DNA of 64,000 nucleotides, taken from positions 5,433,417-5,497,416 of the forward strand of contig NZ_CM001441.1 in assembly GCF_000244895.1 (NCBI RefSeq). The letters run 5' to 3'. Below, piece after piece: positions 54,127-63,096 of this stretch. The position numbers were made by a program, and so were the translations under genes. The first letter of the stretch is position 1; every line of letters begins with the position of its first letter. The stretch is from Desulfosporosinus youngiae DSM 17734. Lineage in GTDB: Bacteria > Bacillota > Desulfitobacteriia > Desulfitobacteriales > Desulfitobacteriaceae. The notes beneath the pieces were generated by a model that saw nothing but the letters and a program-made list of their open reading frames with translations, was not told the origin of the DNA and ran no database searches.

Positions 54127-55677
54127 TTATTGAACATGATACTTGTATAAAAGCGCGTGAAGATCATCCATCTCTTTGGTCAGATTTTGATAAACACGCT
54201 GCCTTATGGCAAAGAACTCTTCATACATTTCGTGGATTTTTTGATCCGGTTCTATAGTGCCTGTGGTTTTAACAATGTCCTTGAGCGGATCGATAATATT
54301 ATCATAAATTCCTGCTCCTTTGGCTGCCAGAATTGCATCTCCCAGGGGAGCCGCTTCATTTATGTTCGTTGTTTCTAAAGGAATGTTGATGACGTTTGCT
54401 GTTATCTGATTCCAAAAAGCACTTTTGGTTGGTCCGCCATTTAAGATCAGCTTATCGATTTTCACCCCGGCTCCGATGGCGATTTTTACGTTTGAGTAAA
54501 GATCGAAGGCGATGCCTTCAATGATTGCCCTGATCATATGGGCCCGCGTTGTTCTAAGGGTTGTCCCGAAAAAGACGCCCTTGGCATTTGAATTCCAGTT
54601 AGGGGATAAGGTATTTCCTAAGAAGGGCAGGAAGAGCTGACCATCTGCACCTGGGCTAACCCTATCTGCCTGCTTGGTCAGCAAGTCATATTCATTGATG
54701 CCCGCCCGGTTGGCAATTAATCTCTCGTCATCGCCAAACATGTCTGCAAACCACTTAAGGGAAGCGCCGGTGAAAGCCATTGGACCATCAAACATGGTTA
54801 AACCTGGTATAACGTGAGGCCATTTTAAGATTCTATACTCATGTACTCTCTGTTCAGTAGGGATAATAATGCCCAGGTTAGATCCTGTTCCCATAGAGTA
54901 GAATGCCTGTCCGGCAACCGTAACCCCACTCCCCAATGCAGCCGAACTTATATCGGTTCCACCTGCCACTAACAGAGTTCCCTTTTTAAGTCCTGTTTCT
55001 GAGGCGGCTGCAGAGGTGACCTCTCCGACTACCTCATAAGAACGATAAATCTTGGGATATTTCTCGATTGGAATCCCGATAGCATGGGCTATTTCCGGAT
55101 TCCATCGTTCATTCTGATAATCGTAAGGATAAAAGAGTCCCGCATCTCCCGTGTTAATTGTAAATTCGCCGCATAACTTATATGTGCAATAACCGGCCGG
55201 AGATAAGAATTTATAAGTTTTCTCAAATAGTTCCGGTTCATGGTTTTTCATCCAAAGAGCTTTTGGTTCAATAAACCAGGGAGCGATTCTGTTTCCGTTA
55301 TTGAAATTGATCTTATCCTCGCCAACTTTAGTACGAATTTCCTGGCACTCGGCTTCTGATCTGGAATCCATCCAGATCATGCCAGGGCGAATAGGTCTTC
55401 CGTCCTCACTGATTGGCAAGGTAACACCCACTAATCCCGAGATACCAACGGCGGCTATATTTTCTGCATAAGGACCTTGCTCAAGGCATTGCTTGATGGC
55501 TGCTACCACTGCTTTCCAATAATTATCTCCTTCTTGTTCGGCATACCCTGGTTTTGGCAGGAACAGCGGGTGTTCTTGAAAGCCTGAAGCAACTACAGTA
55601 TTCGTCCTTGTATCAAGAATACAAGCCTTTACATTGGTTGTTCCGATATCGATTCCTAAGGTTAAATGTCCGCTCAT
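54127..55677 (-). CDS. FGGY-family carbohydrate kinase
   Basis: A 516-residue kinase of the xylulokinase/glycerol kinase family. ATG 55677 (MSGHLTLGIDIGTTNVKACI) follows AGGGGG. It has the phosphate-1 loop GIDIGTTNVKA, the SGLVGVTLPISEDGRPI region, VAGGTDISSAALGSG, and the adenosine motif ILNGGPTKSAFWNQI. It phosphorylates a sugar or polyol in the cytoplasm; exact substrate unknown. LsrK is also in this family. Confidence 0.9.
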   Translation of the reverse strand: MSGHLTLGIDIGTTNVKACILDTRTNTVVASGFQEHPLFLPKPGYAEQEGDNYWKAVVAAIKQCLEQGPYAENIAAVGISGLVGVTLPISEDGRPIRPGMIWMDSRSEAECQEIRTKVGEDKINFNNGNRIAPWFIEPKALWMKNHEPELFEKTYKFLSPAGYCTYKLCGEFTINTGDAGLFYPYDYQNERWNPEIAHAIGIPIEKYPKIYRSYEVVGEVTSAAASETGLKKGTLLVAGGTDISSAALGSGVTVAGQAFYSMGTGSNLGIIIPTEQRVHEYRILKWPHVIPGLTMFDGPMAFTGASLKWFADMFGDDERLIANRAGINEYDLLTKQADRVSPGADGQLFLPFLGNTLSPNWNSNAKGVFFGTTLRTTRAHMIRAIIEGIAFDLYSNVKIAIGAGVKIDKLILNGGPTKSAFWNQITANVINIPLETTNINEAAPLGDAILAAKGAGIYDNIIDPLKDIVKTTGTIEPDQKIHEMYEEFFAIRQRVYQNLTKEMDDLHALLYKYHVQ

Positions 55678-55766
55678 TTGCAAAAACCCCCTAAATTTTT
55701 ATTTCGAGAATCTTTTCTCTAAATTAAATTAACTTTTGCACTTTTTAAACTACGGAGACCTAAGGT

Positions 55767-56690
55767 TTACGGTAATAACAATTTCTTAGCGATACTAGTA
55801 TCCGTTATCAGAGTGTTAATCACCCCACTCTTCAGAGCAGCCCGGGTTGCACAAATCTTTTTTTCACCATTGCAGATTGCCACCGTATTTTTAATTTTCT
55901 TAAGGGACTCTATGCTGACATTAATGATTCGATCCTGAATTTTGTTTGGTACCAGGTTTCCATTAACATCTATGAAGTTGGAATTGATATCCCCCACAAC
56001 ACCTAAACTCTTTAAGTAGTCTATATCTTCAACCGTAATTTCCTTTGTTTTATAGATCGTTATATCGGAATCTATGTAGCCAATAGGTACTATTACTAAA
56101 TCCAAACTTTCAAATTGGTCAACGATCTTTTTGATAATGCTTTCTTTTAAAAAGATCTCTTTGCTGGCTTGAGAATCGAGGATAGCCGGACAATTTAAGA
56201 TATACCCGGTGGCACCTAATTTGCTGCTGAGTGAGGATACAATAGCATTAGCATGAATATCATTGGAAATCAGACCGGATCCGCCAATTGCCGGGAAAAT
56301 CTTCATGCTGTATTCTTGAGTGGCCGTCATTTTTTCTACGGTACCTTTAATCGTCCGTCCCCAGCCAACGCCTATTTTCATTCCTTTCTTAAAGTATCTA
56401 TCGATGACCGAATTTAGTGCATTCCCAAACCCACTGTATAAAATCTCCATAGAATCTGAGGTTGGCAGAATAATGCATTGCTTTAGCCCGAAATTTCTCT
56501 CTAACTTTATTTCGAGTTCACTGAAATCCTGGGGAGGTGCATGCAATTCAATTTTTACGATTCCTTCCTCCCGAGCCTTCATCAGCATTCTGTAAACTTT
56601 AACCCGCGAAATATTGAGATGTTTCGCGATTTCCTGCTGATTCATATGCTCTTCATAATATAATCTCGCTACTTTTAACAAAAAATCCAT
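55767..56690 (-). CDS. SorC/DeoR-family transcriptional regulator
   Basis: A 307-residue regulator. N-terminal helix-turn-helix (YYEEHMNQQEIAKHLNIS, RVKVYRMLMKAREEGI) followed by a sugar-binding domain with GVGWGRTIKGTVE and the C-terminal VAICNGEKKICATRAALKSG. The family responds to sugar phosphates. It is the first gene of the catabolic operon and is transcribed with it. A palindromic operator and strong promoter lie just upstream. It is not CggR-like in context. Confidence 0.92.
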   Translation of the reverse strand: MDFLLKVARLYYEEHMNQQEIAKHLNISRVKVYRMLMKAREEGIVKIELHAPPQDFSELEIKLERNFGLKQCIILPTSDSMEILYSGFGNALNSVIDRYFKKGMKIGVGWGRTIKGTVEKMTATQEYSMKIFPAIGGSGLISNDIHANAIVSSLSSKLGATGYILNCPAILDSQASKEIFLKESIIKKIVDQFESLDLVIVPIGYIDSDITIYKTKEITVEDIDYLKSLGVVGDINSNFIDVNGNLVPNKIQDRIINVSIESLKKIKNTVAICNGEKKICATRAALKSGVINTLITDTSIAKKLLLP

Positions 56691-56734
56691 TGCCCATTCA
56701 CCTCAACATCTTAAACTTCTATGGAATAATCATC

Positions 56735-56750
56735 GTGTGCATTTGCACAC
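56735..56750. promoter_or_regulatory. Probable operator for the SorC-type regulator
   Basis: GTGTGCA-TT-TGCACAC, a perfect 16-base palindrome a few bases after the predicted transcription start. A related half-site TGTGCA follows at 56755 and GTGTGCC at 56794. Its position would block the promoter when bound. Confidence 0.6.
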
Positions 56751-56762
56751 TATCTGTGCATA

Positions 56763-56791
56763 AGCATAGCATTTGAATGTAAAGTTGTCAA
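56763..56791 (-). promoter_or_regulatory. Promoter of the catabolic operon
   Basis: On the minus strand TTGACA (56791-56786), 17-base spacer, TATGCT (56768-56763). A strong sigma-A-type promoter that reads into the SorC regulator gene and the downstream catabolic genes. Confidence 0.75.
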
Positions 56792-56937
56792 TAGTGTGCC
56801 AATTCCCTTTATTCTGCGAAGAAGGAATATTTTTATACAACTGCTTTCCATACTCTGACCTAAGACCCTGATTGTGGCTGTAACTAATTTGGAACATTTG
56901 AGCAACTCAACCTTAGCGAAACTATTTTTTGCGCAAT

Positions 56938-56981
56938 AAACGATGGGTGCAGGAAGATCAATCTTCCTGCACCCATCGTTT
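56938..56981. terminator. Bidirectional terminator after rpoN
   Basis: Perfect 21-base arms (AAACGATGGGTGCAGGAAG.. and its complement) with a two-base loop, followed by T-rich sequence on both strands. It isolates rpoN from the catabolic island. The rest of the 56691-57006 gap holds the promoter and operator and no gene. Confidence 0.85.
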
Positions 56982-57006
56982 GTTTGTATAACACTCTTTT
57001 CCGCCC

Positions 57007-58407
57007 TTAATACCTCTTCCTGACTGACGTCGAGGGAATTCCTAGTTCATCGCGGTACTTGGCAACTGTCCGCCTGGAGATCTCCATCCCTCTTGCCTTG
57101 AGCAGATCAGCTAATTTCTGATCGGAATAGGGGCTTCGCGGATTTTCTGAGGCAATAATATCCCGAAGGACAACTTTAATGACATCTGTAGTGACTCCTG
57201 AGTCATTTTGATGCCCGCGGCCCATACTATTGGCAAAGAAGAATTTAAATTCAAAAATCCCCCGCGGAGTCTGGACGTATTTGTGAGCCGTCGCCCGGCT
57301 GACTGTGGACTCATGAACTCCGATTTCCTCTGCGATATCTCTTAACGTAAGCGGTCTCAGATGACGAATTCCATTGCGAAGAAAATCCGTTTGCCACTTC
57401 ACAATAGCATCGGCAACTTTATAAAGCGTCAGACGTCGCTGCTCAATACTGCGGATAAGCCAAGCTGCGGCGTTTAACTTCTGTTCAACGAATTTACGAG
57501 TATCCGTTCCCTCATCCTGACTCAGGGCATCACGGTATGTCTTGTTAACCCCTAAGCGAGGGACCGTAATATCATTAACGAGGATGATGAATTCTCCTTC
57601 GATCTCTTCAATCACTACATCCGGTACTATATAACGTACTTCCCCCGGACCTGAAAAACGCAGGCCGGGTTTGGGGTCGAGCTTTCGTACTAAATCAGCC
57701 AGTTCCTGAACTCGGCTTAATGAAATTTTCAAAGCTTGAGCAATTCGTTGTAAACGTCCTGCTGCCAAGTCTTCAAGATGCTTTAGGAACTCCGGCAACT
57801 CAGGAGGATAGTCTGGAATGAGCGGCAATTGCAAATACAAACATTCCTCTAAATTGCGAGCCCCTACACCCAGGGGATCGAGACTCTGGACAACGGTCAA
57901 CGCTTCCTCGACCTTTGCAAGCCGGACATTCATTTCACGAGCAATATCATCTAATGCTAAGGTGAGATATCCTTTGTCATTCAAATTCCCAACAATGTAT
58001 TCCGCAATATCTAATGAAGCTGTGAGCTTTTGGACATGAAGTTGTTCCAGTAAATGCTCCAAAAGCGTTGGTGCTGCGGTAATAAAGGGATCAAACCGCT
58101 GTTTATCGTCTGTTGTTACTCGTTCCTGGCGGACTCTATTTTCATCTTGATCATGGAAATAGTCCTGCCAATCCACTTCCCATTTTTCATCGGCGGAACT
58201 CACCTCTGCTGCAGGGGGCTCTGCTTCCCCCTTAATCTCCGTACTTTCTTCTAAATTTTCCAGTAAAGGATTTTCTAAAAGCTGTTCCTCTACATACGTG
58301 GAAAGGTCAAGTGCGGACAACTGTAAAATCGTAATTGCTTGGCGCAATTCTGGAGTCATAATGAGTTTTTGGGTTTGCTCAAGACTCAGACCGTAACCTA
58401 ACCGCAC
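57007..58407 (-). CDS. rpoN: RNA polymerase sigma-54 factor
   Basis: A 466-residue sigma factor. Region I is LSLEQTQKLIMTPELRQAIT with a LLENPLLENLEE acidic end, a core-binding region follows, the HTH is ITLRDIAEEIGVHESTVSRA-like (LRDIAEEIGVHESTVSRAT), and the RpoN box is SRRTVAKYRDELGIPST. It directs transcription from -24/-12 promoters with enhancer-binding activators. It ends at a strong terminator. Confidence 0.97.
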   Translation of the reverse strand: MRLGYGLSLEQTQKLIMTPELRQAITILQLSALDLSTYVEEQLLENPLLENLEESTEIKGEAEPPAAEVSSADEKWEVDWQDYFHDQDENRVRQERVTTDDKQRFDPFITAAPTLLEHLLEQLHVQKLTASLDIAEYIVGNLNDKGYLTLALDDIAREMNVRLAKVEEALTVVQSLDPLGVGARNLEECLYLQLPLIPDYPPELPEFLKHLEDLAAGRLQRIAQALKISLSRVQELADLVRKLDPKPGLRFSGPGEVRYIVPDVVIEEIEGEFIILVNDITVPRLGVNKTYRDALSQDEGTDTRKFVEQKLNAAAWLIRSIEQRRLTLYKVADAIVKWQTDFLRNGIRHLRPLTLRDIAEEIGVHESTVSRATAHKYVQTPRGIFEFKFFFANSMGRGHQNDSGVTTDVIKVVLRDIIASENPRSPYSDQKLADLLKARGMEISRRTVAKYRDELGIPSTSVRKRY

Positions 58408-58519
58408 CTAATTCCCCCCTATACTCAATTTTACGCTATCCTTCCCAGCCGTAGTATCCATTTCCAGACATACTTCCTAATTGAGTGTTCCCTATTGGGT
58501 TTAGAATAAAACGATTCAC

Positions 58520-59464
58520 TTAAGTTACTTTCTTTTGATTTCTGATTCGCTCTGCCAACTCATCAATCTTTCTCATTCGATGATTGACGCCCGACTTTCC
58601 AACCTTAGGTTTCAACATTTCTCCCAATTCCTTCAAGCTGGCTTCGGAATACTCAAGACGCAATTCTGCTATCTCACGCAGCGGCGGCGGCAATGACTGA
58701 AGTCCAATAGTATCTGCGATAAATTGAATGTTCTCTAACTGACGGACGGCAGCATCAACAATTTTATCAAGATTAGCAGTCTCACAATTAACAAGGCGAT
58801 TTACCTGATTACGAACATCTTTTAGAACCCGAACGTTTTCAAATTCCAATAGGGCGTGATGGGCACCAATGAAGCCAAGAAAAGCCACAATCTGTTCACT
58901 CTCTTTAAGATATATCACATACCAATGCTTACGCATACTTACTTTGGCCCCTAATTTGAACCGATTGACTAATCGACATAGTGCTTTGGCATGCTGCTCA
59001 TCATTACTGACAATCTCAAGATGATAGGTGCCTTCCGGATTGCTTATCGAACCTCCGGCTAAAAAAGCTCCTCGCAAATAGGCCTTTTGATTACAACGCC
59101 TTTTGATTAGCCCCGGATCAATTCCCGGATAAATCTGGCCTTTAGCATCAACTAAACCCAGGTTCTGCAAGTCTTCGATTCCGCGGGGATGGATTCTGAC
59201 TAAATATGAATTGTTTTTACGCAGTCTCAGTTTGCGTCGAACCACAATATCTACCCGACGCTTTAACACATCCTTGGCCAATCGATAAATCTTGCGGGCC
59301 ACTGGTGCACTCTCCGTAATCACATTCAAGGTGTACTGTTGATTTGCACTAATTTGAAGTGTTCCATCCATTCGAACCAAAGCTGCGAGTTCCGCCAAAT
59401 CACAACAAGATTTCTGGTCGCCTAAGCGAGCAAGCTCTTCTTTTGTAACAGCACTAAAGGACAA
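58520..59464 (-). CDS. whiA: WhiA DNA-binding protein
   Basis: A 314-residue protein. The start is TTG 59464 ([14 protein letters not shown]) behind AGGAGGC; length then matches the usual 315. It combines a LAGLIDADG homing-endonuclease-like N-terminal domain ([20 protein letters not shown]) with a C-terminal helix-turn-helix ([20 protein letters not shown]). It takes part in cell division and chromosome segregation in Bacillus. Third gene of the rapZ-glmR-whiA operon. Confidence 0.93.
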   Translation of the reverse strand: MSFSAVTKEELARLGDQKSCCDLAELAALVRMDGTLQISANQQYTLNVITESAPVARKIYRLAKDVLKRRVDIVVRRKLRLRKNNSYLVRIHPRGIEDLQNLGLVDAKGQIYPGIDPGLIKRRCNQKAYLRGAFLAGGSISNPEGTYHLEIVSNDEQHAKALCRLVNRFKLGAKVSMRKHWYVIYLKESEQIVAFLGFIGAHHALLEFENVRVLKDVRNQVNRLVNCETANLDKIVDAAVRQLENIQFIADTIGLQSLPPPLREIAELRLEYSEASLKELGEMLKPKVGKSGVNHRMRKIDELAERIRNQKKVT

Positions 59465-59499
59465 TTCTCCAGCCTCCTTTCTATATCGAGGCTCGATGC

Positions 59500-59545
59500 A
59501 CGAGGCACGAGGTTCGAATACGCAAATCAAGCGTTACGCATCGAA
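59500..59545. repeat. Short dispersed repeat, second copy
   Basis: CGAGGCACGAGGTTCGAATACG followed by an inverted CGCATCGAAC. Closely resembles 36600-36640. It lies in the gap between glmR and whiA. Confidence 0.45.
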
Positions 59546-59610
59546 CATTTTTTAACCCTTAGATGAGTTCGGTTAAATCAGAAGGTAATACTGAATAATT
59601 ATAGAATTGT

Positions 59611-60984
59611 TTAAGGATTTTTTCGGAGCTTGCGAGTGAGCAAATAAGCATCGACCAGAGCAATACGCTCTCCAATCGGTTTTAAACGAAAGAGCAAACG
59701 AATGAGTTCCTTCGCCAGGCGGTCCGAATCGTGGCGCACTACATTCCCCTCTTGGACTAAATTTGCTTCAAAATATTTGACACCCAGATGCTGAACTACT
59801 TTAGGATCAGAGACAACCGGAACGGCTTCTTCCTGACTGTAACGTTTTAAAAGCGGCTCAGTAATCTCTCCGCGAGAGGCCAGTACTGCATCGACAAAGC
59901 CTTCACCGCAGTGATCTAAAATAGCCTGCAGGTGGTCCGAGACCTTATAGCCATCCGTTTCTCCTTTTTCTGTCATAACATTACATACATAAACAACCGG
60001 AGCGCTTGCTTCTCGGATTTTTTCCCTGAGACCCAGAACTAATAGATTCGGCAAAACACTTGTGTAGAGGCTTCCCGGCCCCAAAACAACAAGGTCCGCT
60101 TCTTCAATTGCCTGTATAGCATCAGGTAAAGGAGTACAATCACTGGGTTCCAGATAGACTTTGTCAATTTTCCCCTTCGTGGCCCGAACCGAGGTTTCTC
60201 CAATGACACGGGTGCCATCTTCCAAATCGGCCATCAGAACTACTTGATCCAAGGTAGTGGGGAAGACCTTCCCACGAAGAGCAAATACTTTACTGACCTG
60301 TTCAATTCCTTTTTGAAAATCCCCAAAGGTGTCAGTTAGTCCTGCCAAAAGCAAATTTCCTAAACTATGTCCCTTGAGGGCACCGCTTTCAAAGCGATAA
60401 GAGAAAAGGGTGTCCATAATCTGATCTGTCTCTGCCAAAGCAACCAGACAATTGCGCACGTCCCCCGGGGGTTGTATGCCTAATTCATCCCGCAGCTTCC
60501 CCGAACTTCCCCCATCATCGGTTACTGTAACAATAGCAGTAAGGTTACAGGTATATTGCTTTAGCCCCCGCAGAAGGGCAGAAAGCCCAGTCCCGCCGCC
60601 AACCACCACAATCTTCGGTCCTCTGCGCAGATGATGGCGAGAATAAATTCTATCAACAATTTTTACTTCATTTTCGGGAAGCACAGACGATATGATCGAA
60701 TAAAGCATGCGTTTAAATCCAAGTATAATTGCGAAGATCCCCAAGGCACTGATGATGGCACCCGTGGGCACGGTTATATGCCGCGTGCTTCCCGTCAACC
60801 GATAAATAACCTCCCGGAATTGTAACTCCACGTAACCAATCGCCACACCATCATTCATAACCGAAAAACCCGTTGCGAAAAGGAAAATCCCCAGAACTGC
60901 CAGCAAAAACCAGCGTTTCACTTTTAAATCAGGATAAAGCCATTTCAGATAGCGAAGTATTACTTCGTACCTTTTTGGGTTCAT
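59611..60984 (-). CDS. glmR: GlmR/YvcK family protein with N-terminal membrane anchor
   Basis: A 457-residue protein. After two predicted membrane helices (about residues 24-42 and 70-92) the YvcK/CofD-like domain begins with VVGGGTGLSALLRGLK, VTDDGGSSGKLRDELG and PPGDVRNCLVALA. It binds UDP-GlcNAc and supports cell-wall precursor flux in Bacillus. Bacillus YvcK (about 317 residues) lacks the membrane part. Coupled to rapZ (ATGA at 60984/60981). Confidence 0.93.
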   Translation of the reverse strand: MNPKRYEVILRYLKWLYPDLKVKRWFLLAVLGIFLFATGFSVMNDGVAIGYVELQFREVIYRLTGSTRHITVPTGAIISALGIFAIILGFKRMLYSIISSVLPENEVKIVDRIYSRHHLRRGPKIVVVGGGTGLSALLRGLKQYTCNLTAIVTVTDDGGSSGKLRDELGIQPPGDVRNCLVALAETDQIMDTLFSYRFESGALKGHSLGNLLLAGLTDTFGDFQKGIEQVSKVFALRGKVFPTTLDQVVLMADLEDGTRVIGETSVRATKGKIDKVYLEPSDCTPLPDAIQAIEEADLVVLGPGSLYTSVLPNLLVLGLREKIREASAPVVYVCNVMTEKGETDGYKVSDHLQAILDHCGEGFVDAVLASRGEITEPLLKRYSQEEAVPVVSDPKVVQHLGVKYFEANLVQEGNVVRHDSDRLAKELIRLLFRLKPIGERIALVDAYLLTRKLRKNP

Positions 60985-61874
60985 TGCGCTATTCCACGCT
61001 TTTGGTTTTTTGTGGCGTCCCGGTGTTTAACCGTAATGGCGTAATTCTGTTGCTTTAAAAAGTTTCCGACCTTTTCCGCAATGGCTACGGAACGATGCTG
61101 CCCTCCCGTACAACCAATTCCAATGACCAAGTGAGTTTTTCCCTCTTTAATATAATTAGGAAGAATATACTCCAGTAAATCCAAGTATTTTTCCATAAAA
61201 TCCTGAGCCATTTGATTCCCAAAGACATATTCCCGAACTAATTCATTCTCTCCGGTTAAAGGACGTAATGCCTCTACGTAAAATGGATTGGGAAGAAACC
61301 GCACATCCATAACCAGATCGGCATCCATCGGTATTCCATATTTAAAGCCAAAGGATACTACAGAAACCGCCATTTGTCCCAAACCCTGGGATTTGCAAAA
61401 AAGCCCCGCTACTTGGCTGCGAAGTTGTTGTGAACTTAAGTTAGAGGTGTCTATAATGCTGTCCGCTCGGGACCTCAGCTCCTCCAACTGCTGGCGTTCG
61501 GCCTGAATTCCGTCTAAGACACGCCCATGAGGGGAAAGGGGGTGCCTGCGCCGGGATTCTTTATAACGACGGATTAAGGTTTCATCTGAAGCATCGAGAA
61601 AGAGCACTTCCAGGCGGAAACCCTCTTTCTCTAAATTGCTTAAGGCTTCACTCAGAGAAGAAAAGAATTCTCCCCCACGCAAATCACAAACAATCGCTGC
61701 TTTGGAGACCTTTCCTCGAGACTGGGCACAAAGTTCGGCGAATTTGACCAGGAACGTAGGGGGTAAATTATCGACACAGAAAAAACCTTGATCTTCCAGA
61801 CTTTGCATGGCCTGAGTTCTTCCGGCTCCGGATAATCCTGTGATAACAATGAGTTCTAATCCTTGTTTATTCAT
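60981..61874 (-). CDS. rapZ: RapZ/YvcJ nucleotide-binding protein
   Basis: A 297-residue P-loop protein from ATG 61874 behind GAGGAGGTG. The Walker A site reads ITGLSGAGRTQA: the usual lysine (GxGK[ST]) is arginine. The rest is normal: QGFFCVDNLPPTFL, VCDLRGGEFF and C-terminal GIGCTGGQHRSVAIAE. In E. coli RapZ controls GlmZ RNA decay; in Firmicutes its role is less clear. Operon with glmR and whiA. Confidence 0.95.
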   Translation of the reverse strand: MNKQGLELIVITGLSGAGRTQAMQSLEDQGFFCVDNLPPTFLVKFAELCAQSRGKVSKAAIVCDLRGGEFFSSLSEALSNLEKEGFRLEVLFLDASDETLIRRYKESRRRHPLSPHGRVLDGIQAERQQLEELRSRADSIIDTSNLSSQQLRSQVAGLFCKSQGLGQMAVSVVSFGFKYGIPMDADLVMDVRFLPNPFYVEALRPLTGENELVREYVFGNQMAQDFMEKYLDLLEYILPNYIKEGKTHLVIGIGCTGGQHRSVAIAEKVGNFLKQQNYAITVKHRDATKNQKRGIAQ

Positions 61875-61896
61875 TTTTTTCACCTCCTCCTCTATA

Positions 61897-63081
61897 TTAT
61901 GGCTGACTCTTGACCAATATGGCTTTTTCGGCTTGCTCCTGGGCAGTGTTTAACTCATCTTCAGGAGTTGCATTCCCTGCCAGTACATTTGTCCATGCCG
62001 AATCCTGTATAGCAATTAATTTCCACTCCGGCGCATTCCCTTCCAACACCCAAGCTTTAGCAAGGGCCATGTTCGCCTGAGGAAAGACCCCTTTCTGGGC
62101 TTCCGGACGTTTATAATAACTCATATTTGCCGGAAGGAGACTTCCCGCTTCCAGCAACGCACCCTCCGCTTCCGGAGTGAGCAGTGCTTTTTGAACGGTT
62201 TGAATGGCTTCCTTCATATCTGGAGTCGTTTTAATGGCTGAATTTGCGATTCCCAGTGTCTTGCCTATAAGGGATTGCCCTTGGCCTGCCAACAAATCGG
62301 AAAGAGGAATGCTCCCCCAAGGAACATTTAATTGGGTTAAGTGTCTGGCAGCACTGGCCCCGGCTATAACAAAAGGGGTTTCTCCATTGGTAAACGCAGT
62401 AAGCGCCGCCGGGTCGATACGCAGGACCTGGGCACTCCGCCAAGCCGACAATTGTTGAAGAAAGGCAACATTGTTCGGATCATTTAGGCTTACATTTCCA
62501 TTATTCATCAACCGCCCGCCCTGTCCATTCCACCATGCCGAAAGTGTGGCGGTATCAGCAGCGGGGATGGACAGCCCTTTGCCCGAGAACAGACCTGATA
62601 AATTAACAGGCACTTCGGCTGTATCTGTTCTAAAATACAGCAAAGGAATATCTGTCAGCCAAGGAAGAGCATAACTTACCTCTCCAAATCGAAAGCAGGC
62701 TAAGGCTGCAGGAAACCCTTCCTCATCGGTATAGGCGACAGGAGCCAATGCCCCTTGTCCATAAAGCTGATGAATAATCTCCCTTGAAGCTATAAAGATC
62801 TCCGGCCCTTCCCCTCCCGCTTCCGCTTGGTAAGAAAAAGCCGCAAAGTTTTGTTCGGGAACATAGTTTAGTTTGACAATCACCTCAGGATGATTTTCGG
62901 TGATCATTTGCATCTGGCCTTGTAAGGCCTCTGCCTCTGCACCCTGTAAAGAATGCCAGATATCCACTACGGCAGGAGCGGGTCCGCCTGGTTGTCCTGT
63001 CTGTGGTGCTGAGGAACACCCAGTGACAACAATAAAACAAATAGCTATATAAAAGCATCGCCATAGGATTTTGCTTAGCAT
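61897..63081 (-). CDS. Extracellular solute-binding lipoprotein (orphan)
   Basis: A 394-residue lipoprotein of the maltose-type binding family. Signal sequence with lipobox FIVVTGCSS; start at ATG 63081 (MLSKILWRC) after GGAG. Motifs VVDIWHSLQGAEAEAL and VIVKLNYVPEQNFAAFSYQA are typical. No permease or ATPase gene is nearby, so it may serve a transporter elsewhere or act as a sensor. It directly follows the radical SAM gene. Confidence 0.85.
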   Translation of the reverse strand: MLSKILWRCFYIAICFIVVTGCSSAPQTGQPGGPAPAVVDIWHSLQGAEAEALQGQMQMITENHPEVIVKLNYVPEQNFAAFSYQAEAGGEGPEIFIASREIIHQLYGQGALAPVAYTDEEGFPAALACFRFGEVSYALPWLTDIPLLYFRTDTAEVPVNLSGLFSGKGLSIPAADTATLSAWWNGQGGRLMNNGNVSLNDPNNVAFLQQLSAWRSAQVLRIDPAALTAFTNGETPFVIAGASAARHLTQLNVPWGSIPLSDLLAGQGQSLIGKTLGIANSAIKTTPDMKEAIQTVQKALLTPEAEGALLEAGSLLPANMSYYKRPEAQKGVFPQANMALAKAWVLEGNAPEWKLIAIQDSAWTNVLAGNATPEDELNTAQEQAEKAILVKSQP

Positions 63082-63096
63082 TTTACTGCACTCCAT

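Noticed and set aside
48626-56690. AI-2 (lsr) quorum-signal uptake operon
   Set aside because: Regulator, kinase and transporter fit, but LsrF/LsrG-type enzymes are absent and methyl-transfer genes are present.
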